NCBI GenBank assembly: GCA_035513575.1
Contig: DATKBW010000181.1
Location: forward strand, 1-64,000
DNA: 64,000 nt
Source: JAHWKI01 sp035513575
GTDB taxonomy: Bacteria; Gemmatimonadota; Gemmatimonadetes; Longimicrobiales; RSA9
Direction: 5' to 3'
Shown: positions 49,038 through 57,998 of the stretch, one piece after another
How positions within the stretch are numbered: position 1 is the stretch's first letter
Layout: each line of letters opens with the position of its first letter
Translations under genes and position numbers: made by a program
The notes under the pieces: model-generated
The model's database searches: none
Seen by the model: the letters and a program-made list of their open reading frames with translations, nothing else
What the model was told of the DNA's origin: nothing

Positions 49038-50378
49038 TCAGCGCTTCGGCATGCCGGGCCGGGATCGATACCGCTCGTACAGGTCACGGTGCCGGTTGAG
49101 CGTGGGCACCTCGCGCCCCTCTACGATGAGGTGCCGGACCCGCGTGGTGATCTCCAGCGGGTCCCCATCGGTCACGATGAGGTTGCCCAGCCGGCCGGGC
49201 TGCACGGTCCCCAGCCGCTCCGCGAGGCCGAGGATCCGGGCCGGCGTCACGGTGATCGCCCGAAGCGCGACGTCCCGCGGGAGCCCGAAGGGGATGCCCA
49301 TGGCGGCCTCGTAGGGCAGCGTGCGGGAGTCCGAGGAGTTGAAGGTCGCGAAGGCGATGGTCACGCCGGCGGCGTGGAGCAGGCCGGGGTTGGCGTACGC
49401 CTCGTCGTAGCCGCGGTCCTCGCCGCGGGGCATGGCCTGCGTCGGTCCGAGGATCACCGGGATCCCACGGGCCGCCAGCAGGTCGGCCACGCGGTAACCC
49501 TCGCTGGCGCCGGCCAGGATCAGCCGCAGCCCCTGCGCCTGTGCGAACTCGACGACGTTGCGGATGTCGCGCTCCGCCTCCACCCGCGCCAGCACGGGAA
49601 GCTCGCCGCGTGTCACCCGCGCCAGCGCCTCCAGGCGGAGGTCACGCGGGATCGTCGCGCCACCTTCCACGGAGCGGGCGTAGCTGCGCGCGGCATCGAG
49701 CCACTGCGTGAGCTGCGCGACGGCCCGCTCGTAGTCCTCGCGGGCGTCCTCGAAGGACCGCTCCCCACCGCCGCCGAGCCAGGCGGGCCGCCCGCCCGTC
49801 CGGATGGTGGGCCAGTCCAGCACCATCACCGACGCCGGCTCGATGTCCATCTCCTCCACCGTCCAGCCGTCCAGGCTGAGCACCGACCCCTGGCCGGGGA
49901 ACCCGCCCGACCCGCCGCCGCGGCCCCCCATGGGGAGCGTCAGCGCGTGGGTGATCCCGTTGGCCCTGGCGACGGGGATGTGCTCGCTGGCCGGGTGCAC
50001 CGCCGTACGCGCCAGCAGGTGCGGCGTGTAGTCGCCCAGCTCGTCGATGTCGTTGGTCACGTCCACCGCCCCCACCTCCGTGAGGCCGAGCTGGGTCCCG
50101 GCGTCGAACAGGCCGGGGTAGACGTGCAGCCCCGTGGCATCGATCACGGTCGCCCCCGCGGGCACCGCCGCGGACGGGCCCGCCGCGGTGATCCGCCCGT
50201 TCTCCATCACCACCGTGCCCACATACGGCTCGCCGGCCATGGCGTGCACCGTCCCGCCGCGGACGGCGAGGGTCTGGGCGTGGGCGGCGGCGGGAGCGCC
50301 GAGCGCGCTCGCGGCGAGGGCGAGCGCCGCCAGCAGCGCGCCGGTCCGGCTCCCGCTCCGTTCGTTGTTCCGGCTCAT
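49038..50378 (-). CDS. Amidohydrolase-superfamily protein lacking the HxH motif
   Basis: The 446-residue secreted protein starts at 'MSRNNERSGSRTGALLAALA' and has a signal peptide to 'AAAHAQ'. It has the composite beta-sandwich and TIM-barrel plan of imidazolonepropionase-like amidohydrolases: 'LAVRGGTVHAMAGEP', 'VIDATGLHVYPGLFDAGTQL', 'AITVTPARILGLAERLGTV' and 'GRLGNLIVTDGDPLEITTRV'. The usual metal-binding 'PGLIDxHxH' reads 'PGLFDAGTQL' here, so the first two His ligands are missing, and catalysis is doubtful. Its ATG overlaps the stop of the larger amidohydrolase (ATGA). They may form a complex in the periplasm. Confidence 0.9.
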   Translation of the reverse strand: MSRNNERSGSRTGALLAALALAASALGAPAAAHAQTLAVRGGTVHAMAGEPYVGTVVMENGRITAAGPSAAVPAGATVIDATGLHVYPGLFDAGTQLGLTEVGAVDVTNDIDELGDYTPHLLARTAVHPASEHIPVARANGITHALTLPMGGRGGGSGGFPGQGSVLSLDGWTVEEMDIEPASVMVLDWPTIRTGGRPAWLGGGGERSFEDAREDYERAVAQLTQWLDAARSYARSVEGGATIPRDLRLEALARVTRGELPVLARVEAERDIRNVVEFAQAQGLRLILAGASEGYRVADLLAARGIPVILGPTQAMPRGEDRGYDEAYANPGLLHAAGVTIAFATFNSSDSRTLPYEAAMGIPFGLPRDVALRAITVTPARILGLAERLGTVQPGRLGNLIVTDGDPLEITTRVRHLIVEGREVPTLNRHRDLYERYRSRPGMPKR

Positions 50379-53170
50379 CGCTGCACCTCCCCGTTCGGTT
50401 CGTTGGACGGCGTCACCGCGGGCGTCACCGTAGCCCCGTCGGTCACGGGCGCGGTGGTCGGCGCGGCGCGCTCGCCGTGCTTCTCCAGCAGCGCGGCCTT
50501 CTCCCCCTCCACCGCGGCGCGGCGTTCCAGGTCCAGCTCGACATCGAAGTACAGGCGTCCATCGACGTACGTCTGGCGGACGCGGCCCTCCATGGTGAGC
50601 GGGTGGCCCGCGAACACCGCCAGGTCGGCGTCCCGGCCCACCTCGATGGCGCCCACCCGGTCGCCGACCCCGAGCTGGATCGCGGGGTTGAGCGTGACGA
50701 AGCGCAGCGCGGCCGTCTCGCTCGCGCCCCCCCACTTCATGGTCTTCGCGGCTTCCTGGTTCAGGTGACGGATCTCCTCGCCCGAGTCGGAGTTGATGGA
50801 CACGACCACCCCCCGTTCCGCCATGAGCGCCGCGTTGTGCGGGATCGCGTCGTAGGCCTCGACCTTGTAGGCCCACCAGTCGCTGAACGTGGAGGCGCCC
50901 GCGCCGTGGGCGGCGATCTCGTCCGCCACCTTGTAGCCTTCCAGAACGTGCTGGAGGGTCGCGATGGTCACGCCGAACTCCTCGGCGGTCCGCAGCAGCT
51001 GCAGGATCTCATCGCCGCGGTAGGAATGGGCGTGGACCAGGCGCTCGCCGCGCAGGATCTCCGCCAGCGTCTCCAGCTTCAGGTCGCGCCGGGGCGGGAC
51101 CGCGTCCCGCTTCGCCCGTGCGGACAGCGCGTTGTACGCGTCCCACTCCGCCTGGTAGGCCTGCGCGTCGAGGAAGGCCTGACGGATCACGTCCTGCTGC
51201 CCCATCCGCGTGGACGGGTAGCGGTCCGGGTTGCGGTCGCGCTTCACGTTCTCGCCGAGCGCGAACTTGATCCCCGGTGGCGCGTCCGCGAACAGGAGCT
51301 CGGGTGCGTCGGCGCCCCAGCGGAGCTTCAGCACGGCGTTCCGGCCGCCGATGGGGTTCGCGCTCCCGTGCAGCACGTTGATGGTGGTCACACCGCCCGC
51401 GAGCGCGCGGTACATTCCGACGTCCTCCGGGTCGATCACATCCCGGATCCCAACCATGGCGCTGACATTGACGCTCCCCTCGTTGATGGCATCCGCGGCG
51501 AGGTGGGAGTGGGCGTCGATGATGCCGGGCATCACGTAGAGCCCCGTGGCGTCGACCACGCGGGCGCCACGCGGGGCGTCGAGACCGCGGCCCACCGCCG
51601 CGATCTTGCCGTTCCGGATCAGCACGTCACCCCCCTCGATCGTGCCGTTCGCCACCGTCATGACCGTGGCGTTCCGGATCAGCGTCACCGGATCCTCGCG
51701 GTACGGCCCGCGGTCCCGCACCATGGGGACCGGCGCGCCGGGCGGGGCGTCCGCCGACGCCGAGTCATCCGACGATCCGCCCCGCCGGCCCCGCCCTTCG
51801 CCGCCCCGCCCCGCCACGGCGGTGGGGTGGAACACCGGGTGCGTGCGGCCGTCGACGATCACCGTCTCGATGGGCGCCTCCGGGTCCAGCAGGTCGCCAC
51901 GGACCAGCACCAGGTTCGCGATCTTCCCCGCCTCGATGCTCCCCACCCGGTCGGCCACGCCCAGGATCCGGGCGGGCGCCAGCGTCAGCGCGGCCACCGC
52001 CGCGTCAGGGGAGAGCCCCGCGTCCACCGCCCGCTTCACCCGCGCCCGCGCGTCGGACGGGTCGTTCAGTCCCCCGGTCCAGAACGCGAAGGGCACGCCC
52101 GCGTCCGCGAGAAGCGCCGGCGTCCTGGGCGCGTGCTCGTAGGACCGGAGCTGCGCCAGCGTCGGCTCGTCCGCGGGGTCGCCGTTCCGCGCCAGGCGCG
52201 GCCAGTCCAGGTCGATCAGGACCGGCAGACCCGCACCCCGGAGCGCGTCCACCGCTTCGTACCCCCGCTGCGCACCGTAGACGACGACGGGCGCGCCCAC
52301 CTCCCGCGACGTCTCCAGCGCCCGCAGGATCTCCTTCCGTCCCTCCGCCGGGAAGAGCAGCGGGACCGAGCCGCGCAGCGGCTCCAGCGTCCGGTCGTAC
52401 TCGGGGCGCGTCCGGCCGCGGGGCTCCGCCTCGTAGGCCGTCCACGCCGCGTCGTAGTAGTCGGCGTCGAAATGGAGCTGCTTGATGTAGGCGAACACGC
52501 CCATGAGCGAGTTCGGATAGCCCGCGAACTCGCGCGACGACAGGTTGACGCGCTGCAGCGGGAGGGGCTTCACCACCAGCGCGCGACCCCGGTCCCCGGC
52601 CAGGTTGATGAGCGCTCCCGAGCCCGGGAAGATCCCCGTCGGCCGCGTGCTCAGCGCCGACGTGTAGCCCGCGTCCCGCCACTTCGCGATGCGGTCATCA
52701 TCCACGTCCAGCTCGTCCGCGGCGCCCCGCCACGTGAACGTCCCCGGCCGGTCCTCGGGGCCCCAGGAGTGTCCCGCGTCCGGGCCGCCGCCGCCGGGCC
52801 CACTCCCCGCCCCGCCGCCGCCGCCCCGTGAGGCCGCGGGCGCCGGGTGGCCCAGCGTCCCCATGGGGTCGATCAGACCGGGGTACATGGTGAGCCCCGT
52901 GGCGTCCATGACCCACGCGTCCGCGGGGATCCGGACATTCCGGCCGACGGCCCGGATCACGCCATCCCGCACGACGACGGTGCCGCTCTCGAGCACCGGC
53001 CCCGACACGGGCACGATCCGGGCATTGGTGATGGCGAAGTGGGGCGGGATCTCGGGACGGGTCGGCTGCGTCTGCGCCGACGCGCTCAGCGGCCACGCCA
53101 GCGCCGCCAGCGCGAGTCCGCCGGCCAGGCGATGGCCGAGCCGGGCGGCGTGGAGCGGGGAGCACCACAT
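50375..53170 (-). CDS. Double amidohydrolase, only second domain with intact metal site
   Basis: The 931-residue protein has a perfect AAGGAGGT before its ATG and a signal peptide to 'SASAQT'. It contains two amidohydrolase units in tandem. In unit 1 (about 40-470) the motif is 'YPGLIDPMGTLGHPAP', without the HxH pair, although 'LTLAPARILGVADRVGSIEA' shows the rest of the fold. A Gly/Arg/Ser-rich linker follows. In unit 2 (about 505-900) 'MPGIIDAHSHLAADAI' has HxH, and 'LVHAHSYRGDEILQLL', 'TLQHVLEGYKVADEI' and 'SINSDSGEEIRHLN' supply the other ligands. Substrate unknown; a peptidase or lactonase-like hydrolysis is typical. It is the first gene of a two-gene operon with another HxH-less amidohydrolase. 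Confidence 0.93.
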   Translation of the reverse strand: MWCSPLHAARLGHRLAGGLALAALAWPLSASAQTQPTRPEIPPHFAITNARIVPVSGPVLESGTVVVRDGVIRAVGRNVRIPADAWVMDATGLTMYPGLIDPMGTLGHPAPAASRGGGGGAGSGPGGGGPDAGHSWGPEDRPGTFTWRGAADELDVDDDRIAKWRDAGYTSALSTRPTGIFPGSGALINLAGDRGRALVVKPLPLQRVNLSSREFAGYPNSLMGVFAYIKQLHFDADYYDAAWTAYEAEPRGRTRPEYDRTLEPLRGSVPLLFPAEGRKEILRALETSREVGAPVVVYGAQRGYEAVDALRGAGLPVLIDLDWPRLARNGDPADEPTLAQLRSYEHAPRTPALLADAGVPFAFWTGGLNDPSDARARVKRAVDAGLSPDAAVAALTLAPARILGVADRVGSIEAGKIANLVLVRGDLLDPEAPIETVIVDGRTHPVFHPTAVAGRGGEGRGRRGGSSDDSASADAPPGAPVPMVRDRGPYREDPVTLIRNATVMTVANGTIEGGDVLIRNGKIAAVGRGLDAPRGARVVDATGLYVMPGIIDAHSHLAADAINEGSVNVSAMVGIRDVIDPEDVGMYRALAGGVTTINVLHGSANPIGGRNAVLKLRWGADAPELLFADAPPGIKFALGENVKRDRNPDRYPSTRMGQQDVIRQAFLDAQAYQAEWDAYNALSARAKRDAVPPRRDLKLETLAEILRGERLVHAHSYRGDEILQLLRTAEEFGVTIATLQHVLEGYKVADEIAAHGAGASTFSDWWAYKVEAYDAIPHNAALMAERGVVVSINSDSGEEIRHLNQEAAKTMKWGGASETAALRFVTLNPAIQLGVGDRVGAIEVGRDADLAVFAGHPLTMEGRVRQTYVDGRLYFDVELDLERRAAVEGEKAALLEKHGERAAPTTAPVTDGATVTPAVTPSNEPNGEVQR

Positions 53171-53376
53171 CGGGGGACCTCCTTGGCTTGTGGAAACACC
53201 GGGCGAGGATGACGCGCCCGGGTGTGCTGCTCTAGACGCGCGGGCGGACGGGACCGTTGGCGATCGGGTCGACGCCGGGCCCTTCCCCCGCGACGCACAG
53301 CCAACATAGCTTTGCCCGCCCGTCCCCGGCCACCCGACACCCCGGGCGGCGGCGCCGGACCCACGACCCGCTGACG

Positions 53377-54471
53377 ATGACCCTCTTCGTTCTCCTCCTC
53401 GGCCTCGCGCTCCTCGTCGTCGGAGCGGAGCTCCTCGTCGGTGGCGCGTCCCGACTCGCGGCGGCGGCCCGGATCCCGCCTCTCGTCATCGGCCTCACGG
53501 TCGTGGCGTTCGGGACCAGCGCCCCGGAGCTCGCCGTGAGCCTCTCGGCGACCTTCCGCGATCAGGGCGACATCGCCCTGGGCAACGTCGTCGGGAGCAA
53601 CATCTTCAACGTGCTCTTCATCCTCGGGATCTCCGCCCTGGTCGCCCCCCTCGTCGTCTCGCGCCAGCTCGTCCGGGCAGAGGTGCCGATGATGATCCTG
53701 GTCTGCGGGCTCCTCTGGCTCCTCGCCCTCGATGGCACCATCGGACGGGTGGAAGGGGGCGCCCTGTTCGCCGGGATCGTGCTCTACACCGCCCTCCTCG
53801 TCCGCAACGGCCGTCGCGCCTCCCGGGCCGGGTCCGGCGACGCGCCGGCCGCCGGGGGCGTCGCGGCCGGGACCGCCGCGGGCGGGGAGCCGCTCCGGGC
53901 GCGGACGGTCGTGGACGTGGTGATCGTCCTGGTGGGGCTGACGCTCCTGGTCCTGGGGTCGCGCTGGCTGGTGGAGGGCGCCGTGGCCATCGCCGGCGCG
54001 CTCGGACTCTCCGAGCTCGTGATCGGCCTCACCATCGTCGCCGCCGGGACGTCCATGCCGGAGCTCGCCACGTCGGTGATCGCCAGCGTCCGCGGCCAGC
54101 GGGACATCGCGGTGGGGAACGTCGTCGGCAGCAACGTCTTCAACATCCTCTGCATCCTCGGGCTGTCCGCGCTTGCCGCGCCCGCGGGCGTGCCCGTGAG
54201 CCCCGCCGCCCTGAGCTTCGACATCCCCGTCATGACCGCGGTGGCCGTCGCGTGCCTGCCGGTCTTCTTCACCGGGCACCGGATCGCGCGCTGGGAGGGG
54301 GCCGTGTTCCTCGGCTACTACCTCGCCTACACCGCCTACCTCGTTCTCGATGCCACGGGGCACGCGGCCGTGCCGCAGCTCCGGGCCGCGCTGCTCTGGT
54401 TCGCGCTCCCCCTCACCGTCATCACGCTGGTCGTCCTGGCGGTGCGGGCACGGGGGGCGGGGACAGGCTGA
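53377..54471 (+). CDS. Na+/Ca2+ exchanger, CaCA family, second copy
   Basis: The 364-residue protein (start 'MTLFVLLLGLALLVVGAELL') is a close paralogue of the protein encoded at 24817. Both repeat motifs are intact: 'GLTVVAFGTSAPELAVSL' with 'GNVVGSNIFNVLFILG', and 'GLTIVAAGTSMPELATSV' with 'GNVVGSNVFNILCILG'. The central loop is longer and Ala/Gly-rich ('PAAGGVAAGTAAGG'). It lies 206 nt from the divergent double amidohydrolase and converges with the SSS symporter after 25 nt, a gap that holds the palindrome CCCCGCGCGGGG. Paralogous exchangers may differ in ion preference. Confidence 0.94.
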   Translation: MTLFVLLLGLALLVVGAELLVGGASRLAAAARIPPLVIGLTVVAFGTSAPELAVSLSATFRDQGDIALGNVVGSNIFNVLFILGISALVAPLVVSRQLVRAEVPMMILVCGLLWLLALDGTIGRVEGGALFAGIVLYTALLVRNGRRASRAGSGDAPAAGGVAAGTAAGGEPLRARTVVDVVIVLVGLTLLVLGSRWLVEGAVAIAGALGLSELVIGLTIVAAGTSMPELATSVIASVRGQRDIAVGNVVGSNVFNILCILGLSALAAPAGVPVSPAALSFDIPVMTAVAVACLPVFFTGHRIARWEGAVFLGYYLAYTAYLVLDATGHAAVPQLRAALLWFALPLTVITLVVLAVRARGAGTG

Positions 54472-54496
54472 CCCTGCCCCCGCGCGGGGTCCGTGG

Positions 54497-56131
54497 CTAC
54501 GCCGAGAACCACACCCAGAGCACGGCGATCACCGCCAGCACCGCCGCGGTGAGGGCCAGGTCCAGGCGCCTCGCCCGGGCGGGCACGGCGCCCTCCGCGG
54601 GGGCCGGCTCGGTGGTCTGGTACGTGAGGCCGGCGATCTGGTGGGCCGGCGGGGGCGGCGTGGCCATGCTCACCCCCACGAGGACGGCCACGCAGACCAG
54701 GAAGAGCAGGGCCGCGAAGTGGAGGAAGTTGATGTCGGCGTAGCCGAAGAGCCAGCCATCGAGGCTCCCCTTGTTGAGCTCGGCGACGAGACGGCCCATC
54801 CCCAGCACGAAGCCGGTGAGGAGCGAGGCGATGGCGCCGTGGGCGTTGAGTCGCTTGAAGAAGACGCCGAGCAGGAAGACGGCGGCGATGGGGGGCGCGA
54901 TGTAGGCCTGGACGCTCTGGAGGTACACGTAGAGCGTGCCGGAGATGAGCTGCATGAGCGGGATCCAGAGCAGCCCGAAGGCGACGAGCACCGCCGTCGA
55001 GATCCGGCCCACCCAGACGAGCCGCTGCTCGGACGCGTTGGGCCGCAGCTCCCGGTAGATGTCCCAGGTGATGAGGGTCGACGTGGAGTTGAAGACCGAG
55101 GACAGCGAGCTCATGAGGGCCGCGAGCAGCCCCGCCACCACGATGCCCCGGAGCCCGACGGGGAGGAGCGTGCCGATGAGCGCGGGCAGCGCCTGGTCCG
55201 AGGAGCCGAGCTCGAGGCGGCCCTGCTGGACCAGGACGTAGGCGATGACGCCGGGGATCACGAAGATGAACAGCGGGAGCTGCTTCAGGAGCCCCGCGAA
55301 CACGGTGGCGCGGCGCGCCTGCGAGAGGTCCCGGGCGGACAGCACGCGCTGCACGATAAACTGGTCCGTGCACCAGTACCAGATGCCCAGGATGGGGGCG
55401 CCGAAGAGGATCCCGGTCCACGGGAAGTTCGGGTCCGATGCGGGCTTCCACAGGTCCAGGAAGCCCGGGGGCACCGCGGCCACGAGCTCCCCCCAGCCGC
55501 CCACGGCGTTCAGCCCGATCGCCGTCACGGCGATGGCGCCGCCCAGGAGCACGACCATCTGGATGGCGTCCGTGACCAGGACCGCCCGGAGGCCGCCCAC
55601 CACGGTGTAGATCCCGGTCGCCACCACCACGACCAGGGCGCCGGTCCAGAAGTCGATCCCCATCAGCGCCACGAACACGATCCCGCCGGCGAAGATCGTC
55701 ACGGAGATCTTCGTGAGGACGTAGCCGAGGATGGAGATCCCCGCCAGGTACCAGCGCGCCGCGGGCGAGTAGCGGCGCTCGAGGAACTCCGGCATGGTGA
55801 AGACGCCGCTGCGCAGGTAGAACGGCACGAAGACCCAGCCGAGGAGCAGCAGGAAGAAGGAGGCGAGGATCTCGAACTGGGCGACGGCCACGCCGCTCTC
55901 CGCCCCCGTCCCCGCCAGGCCCACCAGGTGCTCCGAGCCGATGTTGGACGCGAAGAGGGACGCCCCCACGATGAACCACCCGGCGTTCCGCCCCGCCAGG
56001 AAGTAGTCGGCCGACGTCTCCTGCCGATGGTCCCGCCGCTCCCGCACCGTGGCCCACAGGGCGCCGGCGAAGATCACGACGAAGTACAGCGCGATCAAGA
56101 TCCAGTCGAGTCCCGCGAGTTGCGACGTCAT
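54497..56131 (-). CDS. Sodium:solute symporter (SSS family), sugar-type
   Basis: The 544-residue protein starts at 'MTSQLAGLDWILIALYFVVI', where the ATG overlaps the GH13 stop (ATGA). It has about 14 membrane segments and SGLT-like motifs: 'SADYFLAGRNAGWFIVGASL', 'FASNIGSEHLVGLAGTGAES', 'VFTMPEFLERRYSPAARWYL', 'GGLRAVLVTDAIQMVVLLGG' and 'WYWCTDQFIVQRVLSARDLS'. The last two are typical of the vSGLT/sugar branch. The C-terminal cytoplasmic loop has 'ATPPPPAHQIAGLTYQ', also seen in SGLT relatives. It would take up glucose or related sugars released by the coupled alpha-glucosidase. Confidence 0.95.
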   Translation of the reverse strand: MTSQLAGLDWILIALYFVVIFAGALWATVRERRDHRQETSADYFLAGRNAGWFIVGASLFASNIGSEHLVGLAGTGAESGVAVAQFEILASFFLLLLGWVFVPFYLRSGVFTMPEFLERRYSPAARWYLAGISILGYVLTKISVTIFAGGIVFVALMGIDFWTGALVVVVATGIYTVVGGLRAVLVTDAIQMVVLLGGAIAVTAIGLNAVGGWGELVAAVPPGFLDLWKPASDPNFPWTGILFGAPILGIWYWCTDQFIVQRVLSARDLSQARRATVFAGLLKQLPLFIFVIPGVIAYVLVQQGRLELGSSDQALPALIGTLLPVGLRGIVVAGLLAALMSSLSSVFNSTSTLITWDIYRELRPNASEQRLVWVGRISTAVLVAFGLLWIPLMQLISGTLYVYLQSVQAYIAPPIAAVFLLGVFFKRLNAHGAIASLLTGFVLGMGRLVAELNKGSLDGWLFGYADINFLHFAALLFLVCVAVLVGVSMATPPPPAHQIAGLTYQTTEPAPAEGAVPARARRLDLALTAAVLAVIAVLWVWFSA

Positions 56132-57801
56132 GGGCTGCTCACCGGCTTGAGGAGTAGGATCCGCGTCTCGAGCGGCGCCAGGACCCGCACTGGCGACCAC
56201 CCGCGAAACCGCCCGTCCGCGCCCGTCCGGAGCTGCGGGCGGTCGGGCCCCGCGCCCAGCAGCGCGTCGGCCGCCCAGCGTCCCTCTGACAGCGACCCGG
56301 CGGGCGTGGCGAGCGTGATGCCGGAGAGGGGCCGGTCGGTCAGGTTGGCCAGGACCACGACGGTCTGGCCTTCCACCCGCCGCAGGTACCCCAGCGCCCC
56401 GGCGTGGCCGGTCTCCAGCGCGACGAAGTCGCCGGCCGCCAGCGCCGGGGTGGCCGTGCGCAGCCGGATCAGCCGACGGTAGTGGCTCAGCAGCGACGCG
56501 GGGTCGCCCCGCTGCGCCGCGACGGTCTTCGTGAACGAGTCGGCGGGGAGCGGCTCCCACGGCACGCCCGTGGTGAAGCCGACGCCCCGCTCCGGCGCCC
56601 ACTGCATGGGCGTCCGCAGGCGGGGATCGCCGTCCGACTTCGATCCCGTCATCCCGATCTCCTCGCCGTAGTAGACGAAGGGGAGGCCGGGCAGCGTGAG
56701 CTGGAGGGCGGCCGCCAGCCTGACGCGGGCCGCGTCGCCACGCAGGTCCGTGAGGGTCCGGGTCTGGTCGTGGTTGCGCAGGAAGATGCCCCAGCGGCCC
56801 GCCGGCACCTCGCGCTGCACCCGCTCCACCGCCGTGACGAGCCGCTCGCTCGATCCCGTGCGCACGGCGTCCACCACGGCGTCGGCCACATCGAACATGA
56901 AATAGGCGGTGAGCTGGTCCGGATAGTACGGCAGGATCGCACCGATGCTGTCCCACACCTCGCCGATGGTGAACGCGTCCGGCGCGAACCGGCGCACCGC
57001 GGACGAGAACTCCCGCAGCCACGGGTGCGTGCCCGCGCCGTGCTTCCACTCGCCGTTCGGCCCCTCGAAGAAGTGCCCCACGGCGTCGATCCGGAACCCG
57101 TCCACGCCCACGTCCTCGAGCCAGAACCGGGCGACGCGCTCGAGCTCCGCCTTCACCGCGGGCTCGGCGAGGTCGTAATCGGGCATGCCGCTCCAGAAGA
57201 GGCCGTAGTAGTACTCGTCGCGGCCGGGCACCCGGTGCCATACGGGGGCGGACCACCCGGGGGCCGGGCGCGTCGTGGGCGACCAGATGAACCAGTCGCG
57301 GTAGGGCGAGTCGGCCTCGAGGAGGGCGTCCCTGAAGTAGGGGTGCTCGGAGGAGAGGTGGTTGAGCACCAGATCGATCAGCACGCGGATCCCGCGCGCG
57401 TGAGCCTCGTCGAGGAAGCGCCGGAACTCGGCCAGCGTCCCGTAGTCGCGGTTGATGTCGTAGTAGTTCGTGACATCGTAGCCGTGGTAGCTCGGGGACG
57501 GCATGATGGGCATCAGCCAGATGCAGGTCGCGCCCAGGTCATCACCGGTGGCCGGGTCCCCGTCGTTGATGTAGTCGAGCCTTTCGGTCAGCCCCCGGAA
57601 ATCCCCCACGCCGTCCCCGTCGCTGTCCTGGAAGGAGCGGACGAACACCTCGTAGCACACGCCGTCCCGCCACCAGTCGGCGGCCGGGGCGCGCCGGGGC
57701 GCGGCCGCACGCTGGGCCGGGGGGGCGGGGGGCGACTGGGCCAGGAGCGGCGCACCCCAGCAGGCGAGGAGGGCGCAGAGCATGGTCATGGTGCGGTTCA
57801 T
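56128..57801 (-). CDS. Secreted GH13 alpha-glucosidase/alpha-amylase
   Basis: The 557-residue enzyme (start 'MNRTMTMLCALLACWGAPLL', signal peptide to 'LLAQ') should cleave alpha-glucans or maltooligosaccharides in the periplasm. GH13 regions: 'RVLIDLVLNHLSSEHPYF' (region I), 'VDGFRIDAVGHF' with the nucleophile Asp (II), 'TIGEVWD' with the acid Glu (III), and 'FLRNHDQTRT' (IV). 'WWRDGVCYEVFVRSFQDSDG' at the start and 'RTPMQWAPERGVGFTTG' later resemble oligo-1,6-glucosidase and trehalose synthase relatives, so the exact bond is open. It is first in a two-gene operon with the SSS symporter and divergent from a sugar MFS gene. Confidence 0.94.
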   Translation of the reverse strand: MNRTMTMLCALLACWGAPLLAQSPPAPPAQRAAAPRRAPAADWWRDGVCYEVFVRSFQDSDGDGVGDFRGLTERLDYINDGDPATGDDLGATCIWLMPIMPSPSYHGYDVTNYYDINRDYGTLAEFRRFLDEAHARGIRVLIDLVLNHLSSEHPYFRDALLEADSPYRDWFIWSPTTRPAPGWSAPVWHRVPGRDEYYYGLFWSGMPDYDLAEPAVKAELERVARFWLEDVGVDGFRIDAVGHFFEGPNGEWKHGAGTHPWLREFSSAVRRFAPDAFTIGEVWDSIGAILPYYPDQLTAYFMFDVADAVVDAVRTGSSERLVTAVERVQREVPAGRWGIFLRNHDQTRTLTDLRGDAARVRLAAALQLTLPGLPFVYYGEEIGMTGSKSDGDPRLRTPMQWAPERGVGFTTGVPWEPLPADSFTKTVAAQRGDPASLLSHYRRLIRLRTATPALAAGDFVALETGHAGALGYLRRVEGQTVVVLANLTDRPLSGITLATPAGSLSEGRWAADALLGAGPDRPQLRTGADGRFRGWSPVRVLAPLETRILLLKPVSSP

Positions 57802-57998
57802 CGTTCCCCGGGAAGAGGTCGCCCGCGACCGGGCCCGAACTTCCCGACGCGGTCCCGCTTTCGACTCGTTGCTACATACGACGCGGGCCACGTCTCCGCA
57901 AATCGGCACGGTGAGAACGTACACGCTGGCGACGAACAGCCCTCCCCACCACCTTCAGCGCGCGTGCAGCCGTTCCAGGACCGCAACCGACGCCCGGG

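Noticed and set aside
54478..54489. CCCCGCGCGGGG between convergent exchanger and symporter genes as a terminator
   Set aside because: It has no room for a loop beyond its own centre and no T-run; it is noted only as a palindrome.
57802..57998. A LacI/MalR-type operator between the GH13 and MFS genes
   Set aside because: I found no dyad with convincing arms in this divergent region.
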